A DNA stretch of 64,000 bases from Nigrospora sphaerica (Eukaryota > Ascomycota > Sordariomycetes > Amphisphaeriales > Apiosporaceae). The stretch is taken from positions 3,534,001-3,598,000 of the forward strand of contig JAGVVL010000022.1 of NCBI GenBank assembly GCA_018287875.1. Direction: 5' to 3'. The notes beneath the pieces are model-generated. The model was not told the DNA's origin and ran no database searches. It saw only the letters and a list, made by a program, of their open reading frames with translations. How positions within the stretch are numbered: position 1 is the first letter of the stretch; each line of letters opens with the position of its first letter. This document shows, one piece after another, positions 11,188 through 22,679 of the stretch. Position numbers and translations under genes: made by a program.

Positions 11188-13338
11188 ATGTCGAACCAGC
11201 CGCCGCAGCCTCCGCACTTCGACCGCTACGTGGTGATCCACGTAGCCACCACCTGCGATGAGCATGGCGTGTACGTTACCAAGGACTCGGCCGAGGTGAT
11301 CGAGCTTGGCTGGATCCTGTTGGATGCCAAGACGCTGGACGAGGTACGTTTCTGTCATGCCTACTGCTGCTGCTGCTGCTGCTCCGGCGGCGGCGGCAGT
11401 GGCGGCGGCAGTCTGCTGCTCGCCGTCGTGGCGCGGGAGGGGAGCAGGGGAACGGGGTCCCGTTCGAGGTGGGGATTTGGCTGACGAAGACTTGTCCAAC
11501 TTACCAGGTCCACCGTGAAAGCGTGCTTGTGAAGCCCATCAACACGCCCATCACGCCGCTTTGCAGTAAGTACACGACCGGTTGACTGCCTTTGCCCTGC
11601 CGGCTTCGCTCCGCCTGTGGCCGCAGCAAGGATGCCCAAGTACTGACCCGGATGCCGCTTCCTTGCAGCCAGCTTGACGACTCTGACATGGGAGCATGTG
11701 CGAAATGCGGGGACCTTCCGCGACGCAATCAACCGCTTTGATGCGTTCGCCTCCGAGCACCTGACCTCCCAATCCCTCGATTTCGTCTTCGTGACGCTGG
11801 ATGCCTGGGATTTGCGCGTGCAGCTGCCCCGCGAGGCGCGCGACAAAGCCGTCGTCCTGCCCCCGTATCTCCAGCACTCGCGCACCTTCGACCTGCGGAC
11901 CGAGTACCAGCGCTGGCAACAGCACCACCCCGAGTCACTGCCCTTCGGCCCTTCGATGCTATCTAACATATGTGCCGCGCTTGAGGTCGAACCCGTGCAG
12001 TCCAGTGCCCCCATCAAGCACAACCTGCCCTTCCACCTGCAGGCGCTGGCCCCGGCCTCGCCCCGCCGGGCTATGGAGGAGGCCGTGACGCTTGCGCGCG
12101 TGCTTAGGGGGCTCATTCGCAAGTCGCAGCCGCGTGAGACGCACCCCGACGTCCTCACCCGTCCCATGGACGCCCGCGCCGATGTGCGAGCTTTCCTATC
12201 GGAGCGCAGCAAGGTCCTCCACATGTCCGGCCTTCCTCACGACACCACGCAGTCCGAGTTGGAGAGCTGGTTTACCCAGTTCGGTGGCCGCCCTATCGCC
12301 TTCTGGACGCTGCGCACCCCCGAGCAGCACAAGCCAACGGGCACCGGCTTTGCCGTCTTCTCCTCGCACGAGGAAGCCGCCGAGAGCCTCTGCATGAACG
12401 GACGGGCTCTTAATGAGAAGGCCATCGAAGTCTCCCCTTCGTCCAGCCGTGTCCTTGACCGCGCCTCCGAGATCCTCACCCCCTTCCCTCCTAGTAAGAA
12501 CAGACCTCGTCCTGGTGATTGGACCTGCCCCTCGTGTGGATTCTCCAACTTCCAGCGACGAACGGCCTGCTTCCGCTGCTCCTTCCCCGCCATGAACGCC
12601 GGCGGCCCCCAGGCAGGCGGTGAGATGGGCAACTACGGCGGCGGCGGCGGCGGCTACGGCGGCGGCTACGGCGGCCCGCCCATGATGCCTCCTCCCCACC
12701 ACGGTGGACACCACGGCAACATGGGCCACGGCGGCGGACGCATGGGCGGGAGCGGCGTGGTTCCTTTTCGCGCCGGCGACTGGAAGTGCGGAAACGAGGT
12801 TTGCGGCTACCACAACTTCGCCAAGAACGTTTGCTGTCTCCGCTGCGGTGCGAGCAGAGCGGGCGCTGCCGTCGTAGCCGACTCGGGCTACCCCTCTCCG
12901 ATGGATAGCAGCTCAAGCTACGGGATGGGCAACAACTCGATGGCCGGCACGCCCGGCCCCGGTCCCTTCGCTTCGGCGGCCGGTCCCTTCGGTGCTGGTG
13001 GCGGCTATGGCCAGCAGTTTGGCGGCCCGCCCAGCACCTATGCTCTGCCTTCAGGCATTGGTGGTGGTGCTGCTCCCTACCCCTCTCTGAACACGCACTT
13101 CGGGCCCGCCCCCGGCTCCCACTCGGCCGGCCCTTTCGATAGCCGTGCTGCCGAGGCTGCGTTCCAGTCGGCCAGCAACGGTCCCGCCTCGGCCGGACCC
13201 TCGAACAACTTCTACACCTCCCAAGCCGAAAGCGACCCATTCGCCTTCCTCTCATCCGGCATCGGCGGTCTTTCGGTCAGCGGTGGTGACGGCCGTCAGA
13301 ACGGCGCTGGCGCGCCTCCCAGCAAGTCGCCTGCCTAA
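11188..13338 (+). CDS. NRP1: NRP1/ARP-like RNA-binding protein: degenerate exonuclease fold, RRM, two RanBP2 zinc fingers; 627 aa
   Basis: Exons 11188-11343, 11508-11565 and 11669-13338 (GT...AG introns of 164 and 103 nt; the first holds a CTG/GGC-rich microsatellite). The joined frame gives 627 aa. Residues about 13-225 resemble the ERI-1/3'hExo DEDDh exonuclease fold (EVIELGWILLDAKTLDE, then SLTTLTWEHV), but the first catalytic D-x-E is replaced: the strand reads YVVIHVATTCDE. Residues about 252-330 form an RRM (VLHMSGLPHDTTQSELESWF ... GTGFAVF). Two RanBP2-type zinc fingers follow at about 353-379 (GDWTCPSCGFSNFQRRTACF) and 440-467 (GDWKCGNEVCGYHNF). Between and after them lies Gly/Pro/Ser-rich low-complexity sequence. 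This order matches fungal asparagine-rich/NRP1-type proteins; yeast Nrp1 is an RNA-binding stress-granule protein. The role here is inferred: cytoplasmic mRNA binding, exonuclease activity unlikely. Confidence 0.92.
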
Positions 13339-14932
13339 ATCACCACCCCTCGATGGCCCGGGTATGCGTCGCACGGCTAGACGCATGCCATCTCTCATTT
13401 CATAATGATGGGTGCCCTGCCGGAGGCGGCCACAGTGCTTGACGACATATACATGACGTGTCACTAATTTAGGCAACGTACTTCGAATGATGAGCGGACT
13501 TTAGACCATCTCAGACCTTGGCGATACTTCTCTCTGGACTTGTACTCTTTGAGGGCGTGTTGGAAGGGTCTGTACCGGAAAGAGGCGTCAAGGTTGCGGT
13601 TTGGACCGGAAGGGGAGGTGTTGCGTGTCACCAAAAGTTCTTGGGGAGGGGTTTGCTGGAAAGACAAAAGTGGAATTATCGAGTAGACGCGCGACGAACA
13701 CGACTACGACGGCCGAACTCCGACACACAACTAGCGGGAGCTCCCGGCAGAGCTTTGTCGGGGCTACTGCTGCTGCTACTCGTCTCGGTCTGCCCTTTCA
13801 TAACGATACATCGGTTGTCCCGATGGCGAATCGCCGACTCAGCGGATTGTACATGGATGGATTTTGTGGAATGGGTTGGTGGCATAGCGCGGGGAGTGTA
13901 AAGGGTATATCCATTGGCCTTTTTCTTCTAGTACCTCGGTTGTTGGCCTTTTTTCTCGTCCTCTTCTTCCTCCTCTTCTCCGTCCATCATTTGGTCCGTT
14001 CTCTGTTCTTTCTACCTGTCTGATTTTCATCTGCAATGCTTCTTGCCTCTCAAATCCCGTCATTCTACTCGTCTTTCTGTTGTTGTTTTTTTATCTTTTG
14101 CTCTGTCTCTCTCTCTTCCGCCTCTGTTCACAGGGGCGACTGTCACATAACATGGCCTGGCACAAGGGGGGAGTGGTGGAGTCGGGGAGTGTGGGCTGGA
14201 CTAGCGTTTGGTACTTGGATGGCTGGCTGGCTGGGCTTGTTGTTGTAGATGTTACGAGTCAAAGGGGGCGTCGACTAGGTTTTTTTTTTGGGCTTTTGGT
14301 CTCAAGTCGCCCCCGTTTATACCTCACGGCACTGGTCACCCTTGTTTTGAATTCCGAAAACTATTGTTTGCACCATGAGACCTATCTGCTCCCCGGCTGA
14401 TGGGCGGCGTGTGAGACTGGCAGCTTAGAGGGCCCGGTGGTGACCCCAGCAGTCCGCAAGAAGTCGATGCTGACTGCAGACGGTTCCGGGCTCGGTCACG
14501 TCGCCCTTGGTGACGAGAGGGGCGTGGCTACGAGGCAAGCAATGGCTGGGTAGAATGGCCCGGAAGGGTTTGTTTACTCTCACATCTACAAAAGCACCCT
14601 GGTCCCTGTCCCGGAGACTTGGGATACAGCAGACAGGTAGGTGGCCGCAAACCAAACGTTCACGACAGGCTTGCCATATCTTCTGTTCTTCATTTATCTC
14701 GCATACGTCGAGTGCTGGCCATTATGTCTCTCATGAAGACGCTCCCAATGCTTCACTCAACTCGAGCTTTCAAAGAGCAGTACAACATTCGGTTCCGTGA
14801 CAAGCAAGATTCCGGGGGCCCCTGGCCTCTGCAAGTCTACGCCATGTTCAGGAACGGACTATCAATAAAAGCTGCTTACAGAGGCCCACGACGGTTTACC
14901 ACGATGGACGACGCCGTTGCGACGATGACTCC
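13339..14932. other. convergent intergenic region
   Basis: The 3' ends of the NRP1-like gene (plus) and the F-box gene (minus) face each other here. The sequence has pyrimidine-rich stretches (13920-14110) and a T9 run near 14280. No supported gene. Confidence 0.6.
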
Positions 14933-17776
14933 TCAAGCGGATGCGTCGTCGCTCGAATCATGGTCGGCGCCACGGAGCCAGCCTTGCCAGAGGCGCGATA
15001 GGGTCTCGCTCTCCCGCTCCGAACCCTCCCACTCGTCCTGGTAGTGTATGGTGTTGGGCACATTGGCGAGGGCGGCGGCCGCGGCGGCGGGGTCGGCCCG
15101 GCCGAGATACATGGGGCTCTCCTTGTCAAAAATGCCCGAGTTGGCGCAGATGCAGTCGCGCCACACATCGCTGACGGTGCGGGCCGGCCTCGGCGTCGGG
15201 GACGGGCCCGCCTCCTTCCACGCCGAGAGCCGGGTCGGGCTCTTGGGGTATTGGAAGCCCGGCCAGCGGGGGCCGTCGTCCTCGGCCTGGCCTTCGAGGG
15301 CCGGGGCCTCGACGTCGACCGACATCTCGCCTGCATTGCTCTCGCCGCTGTCATCCGGGGCGGGACCGCCGCGTACATTCCAACTCCGGCGGGGCTGGGT
15401 CGCATTGTCTTCTTCGTCGGCGCCGTCCTCGGATAGGACCGGCGGGGAGGGAGCCGAGGGAATGTTGAACTTCTGGACGTCGTGATCGCGCAAGTCCGAG
15501 GTGGCCTGCAATCTCGACGTGTTGCTGGGGGTCAGCGAGTCGAAGTCAGTCTTCATGGCTGCGAGTTGGTTGGAGTGGTGGGAGGTGTCGAGTAGACGCA
15601 GTTTGTACTCGGCATCCTCCATGTACATCTCGCTCAAGGACGGGTAGAGGCCGGGGCCGCTCCGCGGGTCGGCATCAACCCAAAGGCGCAGCGGTAGCAG
15701 GGGGTCTTCGAGAGGCAGCCGGCGGCGTGCGGCCTCCTCGGCGACGAGAGAGGTGGGCCGGAGGAGATGGCCCATGGTAGTCGTGTCGGCGGCGTTGTAG
15801 TGGGCGCCCCAGTGCTCCATGTGCGTCTTGCCCATCGCGTCGGCGGGCGTACCCCCCAGCGTGTAGCCCTCGCGGACGAGCTCGTCACGCGGCAGGGGCA
15901 GGCAAGGGAACCAGGCGCAACCGGCATCGTACCGCATCTTGAGGAGGACGACTTCGTCAGCGGTGCGGTAGCGCTCGCCAAACAGCATCTGGCGCAGGGG
16001 CTCGAGGCCCTTCTGCCCCATCATGAGCTTCAGGAGCTCGCAGCCCTCGGGGCCGTCCGAGGGATCGTTGAACAGCAAGACCAGCTTCGTGAAGAAACAC
16101 TGGATACGCAGGAGGTCCAGGTCGGTGAAGCCCTGCTTTGACTGGGACATGGCGTCGGAGGCGGCTACCGCCGGCCTGGGCAGTTCAGGGACGTGTGGAG
16201 GGTAGGCGTTGCCGGCCTGGCTGCGGCCAGCAGCGTTGAAATCCTCAGGTCGCTCGGCCAGGAGCTCTCGTCGCTGTGCCGTGGTGGGCAGATCCATGAG
16301 CTTCCACAACTTCAAGAGGGACACGGCGGTGCCCGGCGGCACGCGATGGCCTTCGCGGGCGAGGAGTGCCAAGATGTCTCGGACGGCATGCTCGCGCGAA
16401 TATACCATCAAGTACTACTTGATGGTAGGAACGACGCGCTGGTACTGAGATTTCAGGCTCAGGGCCGACTTGGAGGCGTGGCCGGCGTTTCTTTCATCCA
16501 TCGTCCTACCGGCCAGCTCCTTACCCTTGCGATCGCTTGTGTCAACGCCCCGGCTCTCCAAGTAAGCCTTCAGGCCAGCCTCTTCGTTAGGATCCTCGGG
16601 CTCGTGGCTATCCGCAAGAAACTCTCGAATGACCGGCGGCAAGGCCGAATGCCAAGGCGCCGGAGCTTCACTCGCCAGGTGTTGGTACTCGGGGAGGCGC
16701 CAGTCGAAAACCCATCTGGCCGAAGGGACGTTGAACTCGGCCCACCGGCGGATGGAGCCTCGCATCCGCTGGTTTACGGCGTCGTAGAAGTCGTATGAAA
16801 TACTGTACAGCGTGAGGATAGCGGCGGCGGGTAGGTGCTTGCAGACGCGGATAATCAGCTCGGGCTGGGCGGATAGTCGCGTGAGCAGGCGGAAGGGCCT
16901 CTGGCGCGGACCGGCCCCGATTCCTGCGACCGGGACGCGGCCAAGCCGTGTCACACGCTTGGTTGAGGGCGCCGAACCTCTGTCCTCGCCGTCGCCCCGG
17001 CTCGGGCCGTAGGCCACGCCGGCCTTTTCGGCGTCCCGCTTCCGCTCGAGCCGGTCCCGGGGGGCGGCGAACGGGGCCTTCGCCGGCGCGGCCAGGCTGC
17101 ACCTCTCGAGGGCCGCGTCGAGGCGGAAGGGGCGCTCGCCCTCGGGCACCTCCTTGATCTGGCACTGGTCGACGGGGCTGTGTATGTCCTCGGGGCGCAG
17201 GACGGCGCGGGGCGACCGAGCCAGGACCACCCGGGTTCCCGCGGGGTTCATGGCGGTGAGGTGCCGCTCCAGCGACAAGCGGTGCCGCTCGCCGAAGTCG
17301 GACGTCGGCGACGCGATTGGTACCGCCAGGTAATGGGTGGGCTGTTCTTCCGGGCCCGCGTATGCGTCGGGTCGCAAGCGGGCCATGTCCAAAGCCTGGG
17401 GGGCTGCCCTTCGCGTATCGCGGGCCTCCGAGGAATTCTTGAACCCTTGGTGGGGAGCTTGAATGGGATGCTGGCCTCCAGCTGCACCAGAAGCATCGTT
17501 TTCGTCCCCGGGACCACCGGGATGGCCATCGTCTTTCCTCCGAATGGGAAGGGAAAAGGAGGCTGTCGAGGTAGCATGACTCGTGTTGGACCCGAGCTGG
17601 GTCTCAGATGAGCTGACCGTAGCGGTTGGTCTGGCCTCGGCGAGCTGACGGTAATCATCGCTGCCAGACTTGGCTCCCGTAGTCTTCACTTCGGGCTGGT
17701 CGGACATTTCACTAGAAGAAACATGCAGAAGGTCAGGTGCCTGGGTAGCCCCCATGTTTTGGGCGGTTTCCGACAT
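14933..17776 (-). CDS. F-box protein, 947 codons, interrupted by one in-frame TAG
   Basis: Two abutting frames in the same register: codons 1-453 (17776-16418), then TAG at 16417-16415, then 493 further codons to 14933. The upstream part ends SQYQRVVPTIK and the downstream part resumes YLMVYSREHAVRDILALL, which reads as one continuous domain. There is no intergenic space for a second promoter and no splice pair that would remove only the stop. The N-terminal 290 residues are Ser/Pro-rich. An F-box-like segment lies at about 293-345 (LSAQPELIIRVCKHLPAAAI, then LYSISYDFYDAVNQRM). The C-terminal half has a helical region, then an acidic, Pro-rich tail. The likely role is substrate recognition in an SCF ubiquitin ligase (inference). 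The stop codon means a recent nonsense lesion, translational readthrough or a sequence error. The start at 17776 is the first ATG (MSETAQNMGA). Confidence 0.8.
16404..16426. repeat. 23-bp perfect palindrome centred on the F-box gene stop codon
   Basis: Two 11-bp arms (ACCATCAAGTA and its exact reverse complement) flank a single base at 16415. The in-frame TAG of the F-box gene occupies 16415-16417, at the centre. Removing one 3-bp unit (AGT) from the centre leaves a perfect 20-bp palindrome and restores an uninterrupted frame. Confidence 0.97.
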
Positions 17777-19162
17777 CCTGTGAGTGGACGGGGGATGGAA
17801 TGCAGGCTGGCAGAAGAGGGAGGCTTAGGATGGATGGATAGATGGATGAATGGATGGTGGAAGCTGTTCTGCATGGGATGACCGGAACGCAACGATGCTG
17901 AAAAGAGCGGGAAATGGCGCTGAATTGTTCCGTCTTTTACTAACAGCAGAAAAGGACCATGGCAAACACGGAACTGGGAGAGCACTTGAGAAGTGAATGG
18001 TTGGTCGGCGGGCGGAGGGCACCAAACTCGCAGGTGAAAAGCACCTGCTCGGCACCTTGCCCAAGCAATTCTTTGGGGCCCAGGCCTTGTTGTAAACATG
18101 CACAAAGACATTCCATGGGCTGCCCTCATGTGTATCTGGACCCGAGTACACCATGGCCGGGATGCAACCGGGAAAGTAATGCATCCTCGGACAGGGCGGA
18201 AAAGAACAACATATGAAGATGGTACCCGCTACGCCGCCCTCCTACATGATGCTGCATTACCCGCCGAAAGAGTGGCGAGTTGAGGTACTTGGGTAGAACC
18301 AAGCAAGCATTGTGGTATTTACCGATTTCGTCGTTCTTTTGCGTAGAGGACCGGAGTTTATGCTTCCAAGGCATGAAAATACCCAGTGTTGCAGGCGGTG
18401 CAAAGCATCAACATATCACATATCGCAGCAGGAAGGAGCAACAAGTCAAGTAACAGATGCTGCTTCTCATATGTACCTAGCTAATTTTTGATAAATATTG
18501 TAGCCGTTTATGATTTCAATCTACCTACTTAATTACTTCCCTACTGTTAATCAATTGGCTTCCTGTTGATTCGGTCTAAGAGTATGCTGCTCTGCGGACA
18601 ATGTCTTCGCAATAGAGTGTCTAAGACATTAAATTCGGGAACAAAATCTGATGGTACCATTTTATTCTAGGAGCCGCTCCCCTCTGACCATGGTTTTAGT
18701 ATGCCAGGACATTTGGCCCTTGGCTCGGTGAGGGTGAATCTACCTGAAACATCTCGTTCGCGACACAGGACTACAGCGAACATTTAGGGGCTGATTACGA
18801 GCGTATGCAATTGCACAGCGTAGGAACAGATACAAATGAACTGAAGCTTCAAGAGTGGCCAGCTGCCTTGACAAAGGATTTGCTGTAAAGAGCAACATTG
18901 TGGATGGCGGACCGCCAGAAACAACATGCACACACCCCCACGACGATGCGCGATCCCAGTAGGAGTAGCTCGGCATGGGTGAAAACAGTTCCACTGATAA
19001 AAAACGGCTACTTAGTAAAGCAGCTGCTTTTTTTGTCATTGGATTAACATGATGATCTAGCACGATAGGCGGTTTAAATTAAGATTGTGTAAAAAATAAT
19101 AAAACAGAAAGGGAAGGAAATATGGGAGTATGAGAAACTAAACATCAAAAGATAAAATTGAT
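17777..19162. other. F-box gene leader and AT-rich island next to a tRNA
   Basis: The left part is the presumed leader/promoter of the F-box gene, with a degenerate GGAT array at about 17829-17857. From about 18380 to 19160 the base composition turns clearly AT-rich (for example 18480-18560 and 19060-19160), unlike the flanking sequence. This could be an old, degraded element beside the tRNA gene, but I see no terminal repeats or coding remnants to prove it. No supported protein gene. Confidence 0.5.
19154..19157 (-). terminator. RNA polymerase III terminator of tRNA-Thr
   Basis: A T4 run on the minus strand begins a few bases after the tRNA discriminator base, the usual Pol III stop. Confidence 0.75.
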
Positions 19163-19244
19163 TGCCCACTACTGGAATCGAACCAGTGATCTCATCATAG
19201 CGGACAAGTACTAGTGATGCGCTTTACCACTAAGCCAAGCGGGC
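19163..19244 (-). tRNA. tRNA-Thr (anticodon AGT) with a 10-nt intron
   Basis: The minus strand folds as a complete tRNA. The acceptor GCCCGCT pairs with AGTGGGC with one G-T pair, and the discriminator is A. The D arm contains the A box (TGGCTTAGTGGTAAAGC). The anticodon stem is CATCA/TGATG, the anticodon is AGT, and the T arm is ACTGG-TTCGATT-CCAGT. The anticodon loop is enlarged by a 10-nt insertion (CTTGTCCGCT) after position 37, the normal intron site of nuclear tRNA genes. The mature length is 72 nt before CCA. It lies alone in an AT-rich island. Identity as threonine comes from the anticodon (AGU, read as IGU after deamination). Confidence 0.93.
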
Positions 19245-20143
19245 CGCTTTCTTATTGTGAAGAAGGGGCGCTAATGTTGTATATGTTAGTTGAGTACTAA
19301 GGGGGCGTCGATCGTCAGTTGGACTTGGCCTCAAACGGTCGACATGGCGCGTACAGTGTGGACGCTTTGCGACTGAATGTCAACGCTCGCTGGACCTTGT
19401 ACAAAATTCCGACCGGCCCAACTCTACAGGTTGCCGAGAGTATATTCTGTTGATCAGGCTATCCAGCCGCATAACTCTCAAATTGTCCCTGTTCGGCCCC
19501 TTGCAAGCTTCAAGCGCGACCCGAAGTTCATCTGATGTGGCTGTTCTTGCCCGTAAACGTTCTGGGTACTTGATCCTACAGCGTTCACTAGCCGTCATCT
19601 GTTCGCCCCAATCTCCCACGAAGCTGCCAAGTGGCCTGCCTACCTTAATGACTGTCCAGGAAGCGTCGGCTGAATAACGGCTTCGATACGCCTATAGCAG
19701 AACTACGGTTCGGAAAACTAAAATTCAGGACGCCTGCATTATTCCGAGGCCACTGAATCCACCTCAAGCCAACAGCAGGATCAACCTAGGCCACGGTCGA
19801 CTTCGGCCAACTTCTTTCCACTTCAACGCCAACTCCACCTTCAGTCCCGCGGGTATCTGAACTTTCAGTTCGGCGGAGACACACGTCTCTCTACGCAGCC
19901 CTCATCATCGCTGCTGTCGCTAGCGAGAGCCGTGGCATGATGCTCCTCCATGCGGGCATCGGTAGTCTGTCTCGGCAGCGAAAATCTGCGTCGATCACTT
20001 CTCCTCTCACCTCTGCACCCCGTAACCCCGTCAACAAAGCATTCCACCACCAAGTTATTGTCCAGAATCAGTTTGGGTTCGGAGTCGTTTCGTATCGAAG
20101 GGAACCGATCGCGTTCGTGGATTTGGGAATGGGTGTCGGTTTT
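19245..20143. other. intergenic between tRNA-Thr and HAT2
   Basis: No supported gene. It holds the internal-promoter tRNA's 5' flank and the 3' flank of HAT2, which ends at 20144. Confidence 0.6.
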
Positions 20144-21587
20144 TTACCTGCCCATCTCTTCCAGACCAATGTCGGTCTCGTCCTTGCCCACAATAGAATC
20201 GGCAACCTTCCACACCTGGAGCATATTGTCTTCTGCCGCACTAGCCACCAGCCACGGCTCGTTGAGGTTCCAGCTGAAGTCGGCGAGGTGGTTGGTGTGA
20301 CCACCGTGCATGAACAACCTGTGACAGGGTTAGAAAGTCGGAAGTGGACGGGGAATTGCCAAACAAGTTGGGGCTTACAGCTCGGGGGGTCCGTCCTCCT
20401 GGTCATCGGGCTGCTGCTCTTCGCCCACGCGACTAAGATCCCAGAAGATCATGCGGCGATCGTAACTAGCGCTACCCAGAATGCCAGCTTCATGCGGGTG
20501 CCACGAGAGGGAGGTGACAGCATCGAGGTGTCCCTCCAGCGTGTGAACCTTCTCTTTGACATTGCGCAGATCCCAAACGCCGATGGTCTTGTCGGCCGAC
20601 GCGGTGGCGACGATGACTTCGGACGAGGGGTTGAAGGCCAGCGCGTTGATAGCGTCGCTATGACCGTTGCTGGCAACGAGGGACGCGTGCTTGGTGGAAT
20701 CCTTTCGCACATCCAGTATCTGCAGCGTCAGATCATCCGAGACACTGCCCAGGAAGTTCTTAGAGATGGGGTGGTATTGAACATCATTGACGACGTTAGA
20801 GTGATGCTCATAAGTGCGCGCGGGGGATAGCACTGTCTTCTTGTCCTCCAGTGTCTTCAGGTCCCAAAGACGAACGGTCTGGTCCTGGCTTCCCGAGGCC
20901 AATTGCCCCTCCACATGGGGGCTCCAACACAAGCCGAAGCCTTCGTCATCGTGGCCCTTAAGCGTGATCTGCGGCTCGACCTTGCCGTTGGCCGTCACGC
21001 TGTGTTTCGTGCGATCGAAGATGAGAATGTCGCCGTTGTTGGCGAGGGTCGCGATGAGATCTGGGTTCTGTGGACAGTAGCGCGCCTTGTTGACCTCGCT
21101 GGGGTGGTCGATAGACTGCACGATGTTCCACTTCATGGAACCCTTGTCCGACTTTCCGTAGCCGCCAATCTCGCCACGCTCCTCGTCGTAGTCCCCGCGG
21201 CTGGCTTTGATGGACTTGGGAATCTCAACCTCGGCGATCTGGACCGTGTTGGGTTTTCCCTCGGCCGTGTGGGTGCCAATGAGGAGGCGGTGGATGCGAC
21301 AGTTCTTGCCCTCGGGCTCTTTGACATCGGGGAGCCACTGGACCGTTAGAGTCGGCCAAGTCAAGGCGGTGCTCAGAATCATGTCATAGAGGAAAGGCGC
21401 GTTCTTCTTCCACGTCTTGTACTCCTCATTGATCAGTCTCTGTTCCTCGTCCTCGGCATCTTGAGCGGCCATGTCGACTGGAAAGCCATGTTAGCGCGAG
21501 GCGGAGGGCGGGAGGATGGCAGCCGTGAGGCCCTGGGGAGGGGCGTGACTGACTATCGACATCTTCAACGACTGGCGCGGGTGCCAT
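20144..21587 (-). CDS. HAT2: histone acetyltransferase type B subunit 2 (RbAp46/48-like WD40 protein), 435 aa
   Basis: Exons 21554-21587, 20379-21477 and 20144-20318 (introns of 76 and 60 nt, GT...AG). The joined frame is 1308 nt, giving 435 aa, the usual size for Hat2/RbAp48. The N-terminal block (EEQRLINEEYKTWKKNAPFL, then DMILSTALTWPTLTVQWLPD) is the CAF1C-type histone H4-binding helix region. At least five WD40 repeats follow, with SGSQDQTVRLWDL, TASADKTIGVWDL and GSASYDRRMIFWDL. The last exon supplies the final blade, ending in NMLQVWKVADSIVGK. The short first exon (MAPAPVVEDVD) is supported by frame continuity across the first intron. It partners the Hat1 catalytic subunit and chaperones H3-H4 during deposition; related proteins also serve CAF-1 and other chromatin complexes. 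It is divergently oriented to XRN1, 1.1 kb away. Confidence 0.96.
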
Positions 21588-22679
21588 GATGACGATGTGA
21601 TGTAGGGGGGGCGGACGATGGAGGAATTAAAACGAGTTTCTGGGAAGGAGGCGTCTTCCCTGGGGATTGGCAGGTCGGTAAGTGGTGATGGTAAGGTTGC
21701 TTGGATGGCTGGTCGAAAGAGGTTCGCGCGCAAGCCAGCTCCAGCTCTCTTCTGCGTCTGGGAGAAAACGCGCTTCGCGTAAAGTGGCCGGCCCAATGCG
21801 ACGCCCCACATCAGCTTTGAGTACCAGCACAGGTAGATCGGGTGTCTCGGGCGGGCCGCTCACGGCAAACAGCCCACGTCCAACAACTAACTACACAGAG
21901 AGATGGAGGGGTGGCTGTCAAGCTGTCGCTGACAACTGGCAGGGGTCTGTCGTAAGGTTCCTGGCATCCATCCAATCCATTTATGCTTGAGCTGGGCTGC
22001 TAGAACTCTGAATCAAGGCGCCCTCTAAGACAACCCACCGCTGGGTTGATGTCCCCCATTATATTTCAAAGAATACCAAGGCACGTACTACCTACCTTGG
22101 GTAAGACGGGTGCCTAGGTGCCGTATACTTATATACGAGCAAGTGGGTGGCGAGAGCAAGCGGGCAGCCGCCACGGAAACGCCCCAGCTGGCTTACCGCG
22201 CCGTGGATGGCGCTAGTCCCTGCAAGTCCACCCCCTCATAGCATAATTCATGTGCAATATATGTACTGCGTAGATGCCACTAGCGACCCTACGTACAGGC
22301 AATCTAGAGGTGTAGTCACCAACTTCTTGGGTCCACGACGCCTTGCCGGTCACGACGACCTCATCACCACCCATCGCGCGGCCGTTGGTTCCAGACGCCT
22401 CCGCAAGAGACCTACCCAACAGGCGCTTTCGCCTTGTTCTTCATTTCCTATATATTTCGCTACTGTATACGTACACCCAGCTTCTTGGCTTCGTCCCCGG
22501 ACGCCCTTGAGTCCGCCCTCGCCCTTCTTTGTTGCCCTCGTACTTCGGAGCCTTCCTTTGCACTGGACTGCGCAAGGAACCCTCCGCGAAACAGCACCGT
22601 CACGTAGTTTGGATACACGGAGTATACCGACATCTACACACAAGAGCTGCCGTTGTTCTGAACTCGCGCACCTGTCAAC
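21588..22679. promoter_or_regulatory. divergent promoter region shared by HAT2 and XRN1
   Basis: 1.09 kb separates the HAT2 start (21587, minus) and the XRN1 start (22680, plus), so both promoters must lie here or overlap the leaders. It contains a copy of the 20-bp sequence CAAGCCAGCTCCAGCTCTCT (21731-21750), also at 8551, and several CTACCTAC/GGTGCCTAGG motifs near 22085-22125. No core promoter element is clear enough to place precisely. Confidence 0.5.

Noticed and set aside
16409..16415. reading the downstream half of the F-box gene as an independent 492-aa gene
   Set aside because: It has no intergenic space, starts in the middle of a domain, and is in the same register as the upstream half.
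19937..20830. 297-codon plus-strand frame over HAT2
   Set aside because: Antisense shadow of the WD40 coding sequence, with no independent support.
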